Assembly (NCBI GenBank): GCA_002794785.1
Contig: NBBA01000003.1
Span: 2,108,001-2,172,000 of the forward strand
Reading direction: 5' to 3'
Source: Coniferiporia sulphurascens
Lineage: Eukaryota > Basidiomycota > Agaricomycetes > Hymenochaetales > Hymenochaetaceae
Length of the DNA stretch: 64,000 nt
This document shows positions 30,001-40,650 of the stretch, one piece after another (the stretch's first letter is position 1; each line of letters begins with the position of its first letter). Under the pieces are notes generated by a model. It ran no database searches. It had not been told where the DNA came from and saw nothing but the letters and a program-made list of their open reading frames with translations. Both the position numbers and the translations under genes were made by a program.

Positions 30001-30522
30001 CTCCAGCAGTCGGCTTCGGTCGGGAGACCTCAGGTTCAGGGAGACTCGGATCTGACCTTCGGGTCGGGACTTAAAATCCTGGGGCTGTGTTGTCCTTGGC
30101 ATGACAAACCATAAAAACTGCTGCCCCAAATCCTGAAAGGGTCTCTGATGACAGCACTAGTTGCTATAAGGAGATAGGGGCTTCTTAACACATGGCGTTG
30201 CAGTAAGAACCAGCCGACGCGAAAGCGACAGGCCACCATGGGCCTCTTGGAGGGACAATGCTGGGGCTCACCTAGCAGTTGCAGGAAGTCCCTGGTAGCC
30301 AGCCCTCTCCCATCGAAGTGGGAAGGATGCTGGTACCCCTCAAGGGGTGGTTAGTCTGAGTGGACTCCCTGGCAGCTGTAACAAGTGCTGGGGTCCAAGC
30401 GAGGGCAACATGTCAACTCCAGTATGCCATGGATCCAGAAGCAGGCCTTGTGCCTGAGTATTCCCCTTCAGGGCTCTGAAGCATGTGCCAGGGAACAGGA
30501 AACTCCAGGGGGGCCTAGGAAA

Positions 30523-31080
30523 TGTTAAGCTCAACGGTTACACGGTGATCGATGTCAGGGCTTCCTGATCGTCGGAACTGATGGTATGGCAACGGAGCTT
30601 CCTAGATGTCATAAGTCGAAGATGATCGTCGGCGGGGCTTCCTGATCGATGATGTGGACGCGGTAGGCTTCTTAGCGGAGTCGGATTACGACGAAGCGAC
30701 TATTGGCACAGTGGCACACAGTAGACTGGTGGTAGCAGATAATGGGCTTGTATGAACAAAGAGCACAAGCTTAGGGCTTGTGCTACTGAAGTTACATGCT
30801 TATATGCTACTCTATGTGTTTGCTACTGTAGTGACTTGGTTAGGTGTGTTTACCAGACTAGGGAAGGTCATGGAAACTCAAGGAAGGCCTTGGTAATACA
30901 AGTATGGTGATCAGTAAGCAGAGCACATCATGATGGTGCAATAAGGCATCATCATGGCATCTTATGGCACAAGGCGAATAAGGATGAGTAAGGCAGAGAA
31001 ATGGGGGAGTTGCGCTGACTGATGATGACAAAGAGGAAGTAAGTCAGCGCAGTAGAGGAAAGTAAAGGAAAATTGTAACA
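30523..31080 (+). repeat. Solo LTR S1 (558 bp), in the R unit of chimera 1
   Basis: Begins TGTTAAGCTC and ends AATTGTAACA, that is TGTTA...TAACA inverted termini, flanked by the 5-bp duplication GGAAA (30518-30522 and 31081-31085). Without it the flanks rejoin exactly as in the uninterrupted R unit near 50518. Four spaced copies of a CTTCCT-type motif (30561, 30598, 30638, and CTTCTT at 30668) suggest an upstream regulatory array. No internal region or second LTR is present, so it is a recombination remnant. Strand is arbitrary. Confidence 0.9.
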
Positions 31081-31464
31081 GGAAACCCCTCCATTATGGA
31101 GCGAGCTGTAGTGGTGGGGGATAGTTCCCTCCACTGGCTCCAGAGCACTAAATCTGGTGTGGGTGCATGTAGGAGTAAGTCCTATTGCATGCTTAAGTTG
31201 ATTCCCAGAAACTAGTGGCACTCTACAGTGGAAAGCGGGGTAAGGAGGGGAATGTGTAGGGTAGGGGGGGGACCCAATGGGTGGGGTAGTGCCTACGGTG
31301 CCGTGACCCCCACTCGGAATGTCTCCCTGGCACGGCACACCCTTTCCCAATCCAGCACGCCGTAGAGGACAGCGTGTCAGGTATAAGTCCTACCGGTCGG
31401 GCATCTATGTCATGAGGAAGGTGCACATGTAGTGGGGTCCCGCAAGGGTGCCCTTTAATTCTGG

Positions 31465-31971
31465 CCTATCCGACCGCACCTCTGCTACCATCCACTTGGC
31501 CTTTGCCACGATGGACTTAGAGGGGCACCCTACTGACGAAGATATGGACTTGGACCTCCTCAGGGGATACATGAGTTGTATGCTTGGACCCTGACCCCAG
31601 GACTCGGACCCGGCTCTCTTGGAGCTTTCAGGTGCACTTCCTCCCTTTTCCTCTACTCAGTGACTGCCTTTCAGACTCTCCCACGTATGTCCTGGCCAGC
31701 GCTCTTGCCCTCCCTTTTCCAATTCTAAGTTACCCCCATTACCTGCCCTCATCTGCTTGGTTTTGTCGTAGCAATATGTATTCCTCTCTCCTTTGCCTCC
31801 TTTCCTTCTAATAGGGGCCCTCCCCACCTTGGCACCCTTTGGGGAGCAGGGCCCCTGCCCAGTTTCATGCATTGTGCGATGATGGGCACCTCCGTTGTTA
31901 TGTAGTTAGGGCAGCTTGTAATTATGTAATACTGCAGGAATAATAATTTAAAAAAAATAAAAATAAAAAAA
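31465..31971 (+). pseudogene. LINE-B 3' part of chimera 1
   Basis: Starts in the codons for SDRTSAT in the ORF2 C-terminal region, continues MDLEGHPTDEDMDLDLL, RGYMSCMLGP and a TGA, and ends LELSGALPPFSSTQ with its stop. It then has the 3' UTR without the hairpin and the A-rich tail. RGYMSCMLGP and the hairpin loss place it with LINE T (and the C-terminus of l and f), unlike the LINE part of chimera 2. Confidence 0.8.
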
Positions 31972-32570
31972 GGCATGGCCAACCCAGGCCACCACCAGTC
32001 ACCAACCGCCCCCCATAGCCATTCACTATCACCACCAGCACGACTAACCGCCCCCGACTATGACAACCTAATGGGAGTCACCCCCATCGGCGATCTAAAC
32101 GAGTGGCCACAGAGAGGGACCCAAACCGCCCTCGACGTCGCCTTGGTCCGGCAAACTGCCAACCAAGACACTGATGACCAGATGCAGGACAACCCACATA
32201 CTCCCCCCCAGTTGACTGGCAAACGCAGAGCCGATGTCCTATCTCCCGAGACCCCTCACAACTGGCCGGTCACATCAGAGTTCATTCAAGCACTGACAGA
32301 CTTTGCACCGAACATAGAGAGGGCCCTCAACACCCTCAAGGCCGACATCGAAAAGGCCACCAGCTCCACATTGGTCATACAGGCGACAGCAGCATTCCTG
32401 GGGAAACTAACAGCCCTCAGCCATGAAACACTCTCAACAACATACCGGATGCAAGATCGGGATGATCTGGACCACATTGCCACCTGCACAGCAGAACAGG
32501 AGTATGCCCAGTCAACGATGGGTGTGAGAATCTCACTCGGTGCACCATTCTCCTCTGCCATGAGAGCCCC
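31972..32570 (+). pseudogene. LINE-A copy Q: ORF1 N-terminal fragment
   Basis: Open for about 200 codons on the plus strand: MANPGHHQSPTAPHSHS (an internal Met), NPHTPPQLTGKRRADVLSPE, FIQALTDFAPNIERALNTL, TYRMQDRDDLDHIATC and YAQSTMGVRISLGAPF. The cleanest copy of the LINE-A ORF1 N-terminus in the window, useful for aligning X and host A. Cut on the left by the tail of chimera 1 and on the right by the tail of LINE k. The frame runs a few codons into that tail. Confidence 0.8.
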
Positions 32571-34039
32571 TTTTTTAAAATTTTAAAATTATTATTCCTG
32601 CAGTATTACATAATTACAAGCTGCCCCCCTGAAGGGGGGGCCCTAACTACATAACAATGGAGGTGCCCGTCATTGCGCATCGCACAAAACTGGGCGGGGG
32701 CTCTGCTCCTCAAAGGGTGCCAGTGTGTGGAGAGCCCCTATTGGGTTAAGAAAGACCAGAGAGAGAGGGATACATATCGCTACAAACCAACCAAGCAGAT
32801 AAGGGCAGGTTAAAGTAGGAAGCTTAGAAGTGGAAAGGGGGGGCAAGAGTGCTGGCCGAGACATATCATGGGGAATTTGAAAGGTGGGCGCTAATCAGAG
32901 GGAAAGGGAGGAAGTGTACCTGATAGCTCCAAAAGGGCTGGGTCTGAGTCCTGGGTTCGAGGTCCGAGCATACAACACATGTAATCCCGTAGGAGGTCCA
33001 GGTCCATATCCTCGTTGGTTGGGTGTCCATCTAGTTCCATCATGGCGAAAGAGAGCCGGATGGCACCTGTGGCGTGGTCAGAAAGGCGGTTGAGATGCCC
33101 CATTAGCTTAAGCCAGTGGCGCAGAACCGGGAGGCGGTTTTCCTCAGCCCACTCTGAGTGGTGGACTGGGAGAGGGTCTCAAGGTGGCCATACACGTCGT
33201 ATCCAAGGTTGGAAGGTACTGCAGCCGCCTAGGATGTGAGCGGTCGACTGCGCGGGCCATGGGGGGTGGTTGTGCCACCTGCAGTGTGAAATCAGGCCAT
33301 GCCTGCGCCGGTAGGCTGAGTCAAAACTCAGCCAGTATCCTCCGTAGGGACCAGCCCGACAGAGGACTTGTGCCACTGCAGAGAGCTTGTTGCGTGGGTG
33401 GTCGACCGAATGCATAAGCAGCTTTCGGGGTCGGCAAGAAGGGGTGCCATGTACTGCCAGATATTTATCGGCAGTTGAGGTGAGGGGGCAGGCAAGCAAG
33501 AAGGTCCACCTGTCCATGAGGGTGCAGATGGCAACTTCCTTTAGTGCAGAGGTGGATGGCTTTAGGTCAGATGGGGGGAGCTCTGTTGCCAGTTTCACTT
33601 CCATGTCAGCCCATTCATTGCCAGGGATGTCTGAGTGACCAGGGCACCACACGAAATGAACAGTGAGTTGGGGGTACGAGTCCAGTAGAGTCTCCACTCC
33701 GGCCTTCCAGATGTGGAGGAGATGGGTGCCAGGGTGGCCGCCCAAGTGCGGAAAAGGTGGAGTGCAGTCAGCAAATCGGACAGAAAGAAAATGTCCGATG
33801 CGACACACAGTTGTGCCGGGAGGTGACGCATGACCCAGCCAGGGGCTGTTGCAAGGGAGAACTCCTTGGTGTCCGTGGCTGTTGTGCAGGTGGGGGATTC
33901 CAGTCGGCGTGACCGGAGTCAAGTGTGGCCTAGCATAGCGCAGATGGCTGAGCCCAACTTATTGTCTATGCGGGAGCCGTCTGTGAATACCTGGACGTGG
34001 GGGGTGGCCCCGAGTTGGAGCACCACTTTCATGAATCAT
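32571..34039 (-). mobile_element. LINE-B copy k, 5'-truncated
   Basis: Minus strand: a T/A tail from 32571, hairpin (loop TTCA), 3' UTR, ORF2 C-terminal region and part of RNase H up to about 34033, where the 5' end of LINE T begins. Inserted in LINE-A ORF1 (Q). No matching target duplication is visible on the right because T follows directly. Confidence 0.85.
32891..34033 (-). pseudogene. LINE-B k ORF2 C-terminal part
   Basis: Reads, from the right, FTDGSRIDNK, then broken RNase H text with a frameshift near 33735, CPGHSDIPGNEWADMEVKLA, LTSTADKYLAVHGTPS, GPYGGYWLSFDSAYRRRHG, HILGGCSTFQPW and (after a TGA near 33180) LNRLSDHATGAIRLSF, GHPTNEDMDLDLLRDY and LELSGTLPPFPSD with its stop. RT and EN are absent. 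Confidence 0.8.
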
Positions 34040-34094
34040 CCTTCTTGACCAGTAACCACCACCATTGACTAGTGCGGGCAGCTAAAACTCCCCC

Positions 34095-36127
34095 ATGTCG
34101 AACCCCAGTGGATACAGAAATGCTCTATGTTCGACTCAACCACCCCTCCCACCTCCCTCATCGGCCAGCGCCGATGCCGACAGGACCACCAGGGCCGCCG
34201 CCAACTGGGTGGCCGCTGGCAATGTTGCTGCAGCCTTGCATGGCACAACCCCCACCCCCGCCCAAATCGACCCAGGCCTCCCGGTGTCGTCTCCAGACGC
34301 TCTCCGGCTCGCACCATCCCCGGTTATTGGCGTCTCGAACACAGAGTTTACTCGCACCTTTGTGCACATCAGCTGTCCCCCCTCTGCAGGCTCCAACCAC
34401 CCAGCCAGCTCCAATGAGTCGGGCGCGATGGAGGACATCCTCGAGAACCCGCACACTCCCTTGCCACTGCTTACCCATAAGCACTCCGCAGAGAGCCTCT
34501 CCCTGCACACCCCCCACCCCCGCCCTCGAGACCAGTTCGAGCCACACATGGCAGGCTTTATGTACTCCATCTCCCATGCCTTGGAGGACTTCGACCGGAA
34601 GACCCTATGCACCAACATCGCTGAGACCAACATGGCCGCCGCCCAGTTTGTAGGGGACCTCTTTTGGAACCTTCAGCAAACCATCACTGGCATCATTAGG
34701 GACAAGAAGGACCCCCAACACATCGTCTCCCGCAATATGGAGATGGCCTATAACTTTGCCAGGAAGGGGGCAGAAGCCTCCCTCCCAGCACCCTTCGCCC
34801 CAGCCCCCCCCGTCAAAGGACCCCGGTCACCGCCCCCCAACCCCCTGCCCAGATCAGGACCCCCGGAACCACTAACGTCTCGCCCAATGTGGCCGCGCTG
34901 ACTAACATTGTTAAGCAGCTCTCCACAGAGGTCGCCTCCATCTCCTGACAGGTCTCAACCCTTGTCAACCGGCCTGCCCCCCGCGCCCCACCGGCCCAGA
35001 AGGCCCAGGCCCCCACCACCACCCCCCAGGCTGCCCCTGCTGCAGCACCAACATCTTATGCCCAGGTGGCGGCTTCCCCGGCCCCACCCACCGCCTCCAA
35101 CCCCAACCCCGTTGCACCTGCTCTGGGCACTGTTTTCACAACAGTGACCCACAAGAAGAAGAAAAAGCAACGCCAAGTCCCACCCCCGCCCCCGATGTAT
35201 GCCAAGGACCCCACCCTGGTCCTCCTCCTGGCGATCTCGCTTAAGTCTGAGATCCAGCTCCCAGCAATGCGCCTCACCGCCACTGCCCGTGAGTTCTTTT
35301 CCTCCCTTCCCACTGCTGACCAGGTCACGGTCTTGGCTTCCTCTTTTAACATAAAAGGGAACCTTGTGACCTCCTTTGCCAAGTGCCCTGCCTCTGCCTC
35401 CCCAGCCATGGACATGATCATAGATCAACACTCTGCGGCCTTCGTGGCCCACATGTGTGAGCGTTGCCTCTCGGTTCCAGTCGACAAGATCCCTGAGCAG
35501 TATATGCTCACCCCCGTCCGTGTCCGTCCCCAGTCTGCCCTCCGCATCTCCATGGTGCCCTGCGTGGACTACCTCTTCGGCCAGAACGGCCACACCGTTT
35601 CCCCCAAGGCCCTCATGGCCGAAATTCGGAACAATCCGTCCCTCCGCCCCCTCGACTTTGTAGTCGACCTTCACTTTGCTGCCACCGAAGAGCACCTCCT
35701 GACCCTCCAGAAGTGCCCCATAGCATTCTCCTTCTCCGACCCCGATGGATCCATCAGGGCGCAACTCCTCAAGCGCCCTTGTGTATGGCTATTCGGCTCC
35801 GCCCTCTCCCTCTCGGTCCCACCCTACCACCCCAGCCTCACACAATGTGAACATTGCCAGGGCCTCAGCCATGGAATGAGGGGTTGCCATGCCCAGCCCT
35901 GCTGCGCTGACTGTGGGGGAGGACACCTCACCTGCAACCACTGTAAGTTGTGTGCATCCTGCGCTTCCGAAGCCATCGAGGGTGACCACTGCCCTCACCC
36001 TCACTACTGCACAAACTGCAAAGGCGACCACCCCACCACCCTACCTCAATGCCCCAAGAAACGGCGTTTCCACCAAATCGAGGCGGCTATTGACGGACCT
36101 GATGATGACCACATGGAGGACCAATGA
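34095..36127 (+). pseudogene. LINE-B T ORF1 (gag-like)
   Basis: ATG at 34095 (MSNPSGYRNALCST), 55 nt after the element's 5' end. The first frame runs to 34901: HMAGFMYSISHALEDFDRK, FVGDLFWNLQQTITGI. A frameshift and a TGA near 34950 follow, then 35066-36127 is open: basic THKKKKKQRQ patch, LPTADQVTVLASSFNIKGN, TPVRVRPQSALRISMVPC, knuckles CEHCQGLSHGMRGC, CADCGGGHLTCNHCKLC and CTNCKGDHPTTLPQC, ending HMEDQ. The last four bases overlap the ORF2 start. Confidence 0.87.
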
Positions 36128-39100
36128 ATAGAGATGTCTCTATTCTTCAGTGGAATGCCACATGCTCCTTGGCCGCTGTCCATTCCCTCGTCCCAATCCT
36201 CACTACTGACTCATCCCCACCCACTGTCATTTTGATTCAGGAACCCCCCTGGTACCAAATCGGCCTCCAGCCATCTCTTACTGACCCCACTGGAATGCCG
36301 GTCCTCAACATACCCTCCCTCCCCGGGTACATAGCAGTCCTATCCCCAGCCACTCGGCCCCGGGTGGTCACCTATGTTTCCCAGTCCATCCCCACCACCT
36401 CATGGTCTGTTCTCAGGGCCACCTCATCAGGCACCGATGTCCTCACTATCGAAATCTGCACCCACCTTACGATCCATCTGTGCAATTTTTACAGGATGCA
36501 CGCGCTGGACCATACCACCACCACCCCTCAATACCCAGATGAGTCGTTCCTTTATACGATCCCGCCAGCCTTGGCCTCCACCCTCCTAGTGGCAGGCGAC
36601 TTCAACCATTGCCACCACTCATGGTCCGAACTCCTCACCACTCGGCAGGAGGATTTGAGGGCGCAACCCCTCGATGACTTCTTCCGAGAGCACGGTCATG
36701 CACCAGCTCACCTCCTGGACTCTGACTCATGGCCCATTGACAATCGTCGGCAGTGCCCTATTGACATGACCTAGGCCCCACCCGCCATCAACCCCAACTC
36801 CATCATAGACTCAGGCTCTTCAACCACCTCCCCATTGTCCGACCATGCTATGTTATGCTGGTCCTTGCCGTCTCGACCCCCACCCCCTGTCACGAAAACA
36901 CACCGGCTCCTCCCGGATGACAGAGAAACGTGGACTGACATTGCCTTTCCATTACTCGAAACCGCCTTCTGCCTCCCAGTGGGTGACACCCTCACCCTGG
37001 ATATCAAAGCGCAGGCAATGGTCGACTCCATGATCACTGCCCTTGCCCCCTTCACCCGACTCGCCAAGCCGTGCAAAACAGAGGTCCCCTGGTGGACCCC
37101 AACATGCAAATCGCTCCTCCAGGCGATATTGATGGCCACCACCCCCCTTCAGCGATCAGCAGCCTGCCGTGCTTTCAAACATGGCATAAGAGCGGCCAAA
37201 CGGCATTTCTATGCCAACCAAGCCAACACTGCGGACACCTCCAACATCTGGAGCTGGGCCAAACATGGCCTTGGCAACCGACCCACACCTATACCATCAT
37301 TAAAAAAGGGCGATGGCACCTTCACCCAATCGGATGATGAGAAAGGTGAGCTTTTCTGCATGACCTTCTTCATGCCCCCCCACCCCCGGTAGCAGCTGTC
37401 ACCCCACCACCCCCCCCCCAACCAGCTGCCCTGCCTATACTCCTTGTGGAGCTTATGGGGGCACTGGCTGACACCTCCAACCTGTCGGCTCCAGGCCTCT
37501 CAGGGATCAGCTATCACCCACTCAAATGGGTGGTAGATGCTTACCCAGAAGAGATACTTACCCTTTTCAACAACTGCCTGCACATGGGGCACCACCCTAA
37601 GTGCTGGCAGGGGGCAAAGGTGGTAATGCTGTGGAAGCCTAACAAGAAGGACCTGTTCTCACTGAGATCATATCAGCCCATCACCCTCAAGGAGACCTTA
37701 GGGAAACTCCTCGAAAAGATCATAGCTAACCGGCTCCAGTTCCTCACCAACACGCTGGACTGGTTGCCACCTAACCAATATGGGGGGCATCAGGGACACT
37801 CAGTCTATGATGCCGCCCAGCACCTCCTACAGATTGCAGAATGTGCCCATGCAGAGGGCCTTGTATGTTCGATCCTTGTGGTCGACATACAGGGTTTCTT
37901 CGACTCAGTGCACCTGCAACTCCTCCACCAACAACTGTTGGACCTCCAGTGCCCACCCGACATGGCGGACTGGTGCCTGTCCTTCATGACGGATCGGCAG
38001 GTCACCATCGCCTTCGATGGCACCACCCTCCCAACCACCCAGAAACCCGACCTCGGCACCCCTCAGGGATCGCCAGTATCCCCTATCCTCTCCACCATAT
38101 TCGCGGGTGTGGTCCTCTGGAAATTTCACCAAACCGGCACCACTGCCCTCACATATGTTGACGATCACCTCCTTGTGCGTGTCGGCCCCAGCGTGGCATC
38201 CAACTGCCAGCAACTTGCCACTGCCTACCACCAACTCGATGCTCTCTTTGGTGACATTGGTCTCAACATCAAGGCTGCCAAGACAGAGTGCCTACACTTC
38301 CACCCACCCTGGTGCCACTCCTCAGCATACACCAACTGGGACTCAGCCGGGGTTCAGGTCGACCCGACCACACTCATCCGACCTTCTATCCCCCTCTGCT
38401 GGCTGGGGATTTGGTGGGACCCCACCCTCACCTTCAAGGCCCATGTTGAGTGAATGCGCTCCAAAGGCCTCTCCACCCTCGCCGCCCTCCGCATTCTCGG
38501 CAACACCGAACACGGCATCTCGGCCCTCCTCCTTCATCACCTATACATTGCCTGCATCCGCTCCATCCTCACATGGGGGGCGCCGGTCTGGTATCATGGG
38601 CAATGCCAAAAAACCTTAGTAAGCCGCCTGCAGGCTGTGCAAAACACGGCATGCAGATGGATCCTCGGCATCTACAAAGGCGCCTCTCCATGCTCCACAA
38701 ATTTTCTTTGTTCCCTTCCCCCTCTCTCGTATTACTTTGAATATGCTAAGACCATACACTCCCTGTGTCTTTGGCACACCCCGCACTCCATTGGTAGAAA
38801 ATGTTATTATAAAACCATAGCTAACTGTCCCTTCTCCACTTCTCTGCAGGTCTGGGTCCCCCAGGTTCAACTGGTTCCAGCATACACTCATCCCCCATGG
38901 AGGGATCCTCTGGCATTTACGAATGGCTGGGTATCATTCGCCTCCCCTATCACTCTGGTTAGCAAGGACACCCGCAAACAATTCGTGGAAGCTGCGCACT
39001 CCCTGAGCACCCTCCCCCACCTCCAGGTCTTCACCAATGGCTCTCGCATGGGGACAAAGTCTGGCTCCGCCATCTGCACCATGATGGGCCTCACCTGCCT

Positions 39101-40129
39101 AAATCTCGCCGACTCGCCTCCCCTACATGTGCCACAGCAATGGACACGGAGATCTTCTCCCTCACCTCCGCACCTACATGGGCCGCACACCACCTCCGGG
39201 AACTACTGCCTGTCGCATCTGACATCTTCTTTCTGTCAGATTCACTGATGGCACTCCACCTTATCCGCACATGGGCACCAGTCCCAGGTGCCCATCTCCT
39301 TCATCAATGGAAGGCTGGGGTCCAGACTCTCTTGGACTCGTACCCGGAACTTTCCGTCCACTTCGTATGGTGCCCGGGTCACTCCAACGTACCAGGGAAT
39401 GAATGGGCCGACCACAAGGCCAAGTTCGCGACGAATCTCCCCCCATCCTCCCTCGTCCCCTCTACATCTGCCCTGAAGGAAGCCGCCGTCAACACCCTAA
39501 TGGAACGGTGGTCCCTCTCTCTTGCCCGCCCACTGGCCTCGACAGCCGACAAGTACTTGGCTGTCAACGGCATCCCCTCCCACAGACCACAGAAACTAAC
39601 CAACCAGTTGGTCGACCATCCCCGCCAGGAGCTAGCGGCAGTCGCCCAGGTCCTCTGTCATGCTGGTCCCTATGGGGGCTACTGGCTGAGCTTCGACTCA
39701 GTCTACCAGCACAGACATGGCCTGATCTCGCACTGCAGGTGGCACAACCACCCCCCCTGGCCAGCCCAATCCACTGCCCATGTCTTGGGCAGGTGCCGTA
39801 CATTCCAGCCATGGATCCGAAAGGTCTGGCCCCCCCACAACCCACTTCCGACCCACCACACCAAGTGGGCCGATGAAAGCCGTCTCCAAGTCCTGCGCTG
39901 CTGGCTGAAATTGACCGGGCACCTGAACCGCCTCTCCGACCACACCTCTGCTACCATCCGCCTGGCCTTTGCCGCGATGGACTTAGAGGGGCACCCTACC
40001 AACGAAGATATGGACTTGGACCTCCTCAGGGGATACATGAGTTGTATGCTTGGACCCCAAACCCAGGACCCAGACCCGGCTCTCTTGGAGCTTTCAGGTA
40101 CGCTTCCTCCCTTTTCCTCTACTCAGTGA
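36124..40129 (+). pseudogene. LINE-B T ORF2: EN, RT, RNase H
   Basis: From the ATG at 36124 (MNRDVSILQWN). EN: QEPPWYQ, VAGDFNHCHHSWSE, TAG (TGG in relatives) at 36772-36774, LSDHAMLCWS. Linker to 37392, where a C run one base short shifts the frame. RT from 37446: KPNKKDLFSL, GTPQGSPVSPILST, TYVDDHLL near 38154; TGA at 38451-38453 (CGA in relatives). An A run one base short near 39105 shifts the frame again. RNase H: FTNGSRMGTKSG (catalytic D changed to N), TDTEIFSL-type text, LSDSLMAL, CPGHSNVPGNEWAD (D to N). Ends LELSGTLPPFSSTQ. The hotspot arginine codon reads CAA (37929-37931). Confidence 0.88.
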
Positions 40130-40424
40130 CTGCCTTTCGGACTCTCCTGCATATGTCCCGGCCAGCGCTCTTGCCCTCCCTTACCAATTCTAAGCTACCC
40201 CCGTTACCTGCCCTCATCCGCTTGGTTTTGTCATAGCGATATGTATTCCTCCCCCTCGCCTTTCCCTTACTAATAGGGACCCTTCCCACCTTGGCACCCT
40301 TCGGGGAGCAGGGTCCCTGCCCAGTTTTGTGCGTTGTGCGATGATGGGCACCTCTGTTGTTATGTAGTTAGGGCAGCTTGTAATTATGTAATACTGCAGG
40401 AATAATAATAATAATAATAATAAA

Positions 40425-40650
40425 GTAGGTCCCAGCAGTTGGTTGACCACCAGGGGACAGCTGTTTTCGACGATGTTCTGATTGTGGTGAATGGCTGAAG
40501 TGCCTCCGTCATGGCTTTGAGGACCACACTAGCTTTCAGATCAAGGGAGTCAGCATCCGCCACTGGGAGGGCGAATGCGGCAGTGAGGGCTGGGAAGGCG
40601 GCCTCGGTCCAGCTATCTCTATCCTCATTGTTGAGTCTTTGGGTAGTTGG
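40425..40650 (-). pseudogene. Fragment U: EN-RT linker of a divergent LINE
   Basis: The minus strand reads NNEDRDSWTEAAFPALTAAF, LPVADADSLDLKAS, VVLKAMTEALQPF and SSKTAVPWWSTNC, clearly the linker that in family B reads KEEWTDIAFPLLEAAF...KTEVPWW, but more divergent. It may be the linker of family A, whose own copy is deleted in host A. No stops in 75 codons. Bounded by the tail of T and the tail of l. Confidence 0.65.

Larger units (their letters stand above)
23203..31467 (+). repeat. R unit, chimera 1 copy (unclassified, about 1.3 kb without inserts)
   Basis: Sequence at 23203-23567 plus 29980-30522 plus 31086-31467, found again in reverse complement at 50133-51412. It has no resemblance to LINE ORFs. 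Short open frames are conserved on both strands between copies, for example one encoding MLTFSRM...LVRLWV...CQLGGGH (sense) and one encoding MVACRFRVGWFLLQRHVL (antisense, 30239-30036), but I recognise no domain. It shows no TG...CA, terminal inverted repeat or pol III boxes that I can see. Probably non-coding sequence captured by the LINE machinery. Confidence 0.7.
23168..31971 (+). mobile_element. Chimera 1: LINE-A leader + R unit + LINE-B 3' end (interrupted)
   Basis: Pieces 23168-23567 and 29970-31971, plus strand. It begins CCTTCTTGTCCTCTTACC with about 32 nt almost identical to the LINE-A leader, continues into the R unit, and joins LINE-B ORF2 sequence near 31463-31467. It ends with LINE-B 3' UTR and an A-rich tail (to 31971). 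LINE Y splits it at 23567/29970, and a solo LTR splits it at 30523-31080. The second, collinear copy (chimera 2, 49363-56756) shows the same leader, R unit and type of 3' end, so this is a repeated element and not a random junction. The hairpin is absent from its 3' UTR. Confidence 0.8.
34040..40424 (+). mobile_element. Full-length LINE-B copy T
   Basis: 6385 bp on the plus strand, from the leader CCTTCTTGACCAGTAACC to an (AAT)n tail at 40424. Carries ORF1, ORF2 with the ATGA overlap, and a 3' UTR that lacks the GC hairpin. No matching target duplication: the left flank is LINE k and the right flank is a LINE linker fragment, so flanks were rearranged after insertion. Moderately decayed, mainly by homopolymer indels and CpG transitions. 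Confidence 0.9.

Noticed and set aside
30036..30239. Small antisense frame in the R unit (MVACRFRVGWFLLQRHVL...), also open at 50774-51031
   Set aside because: Open in both copies but lies opposite to the element's direction, has no recognised domain, and two copies of this similarity are too few to show selection. Left as unclassified sequence.
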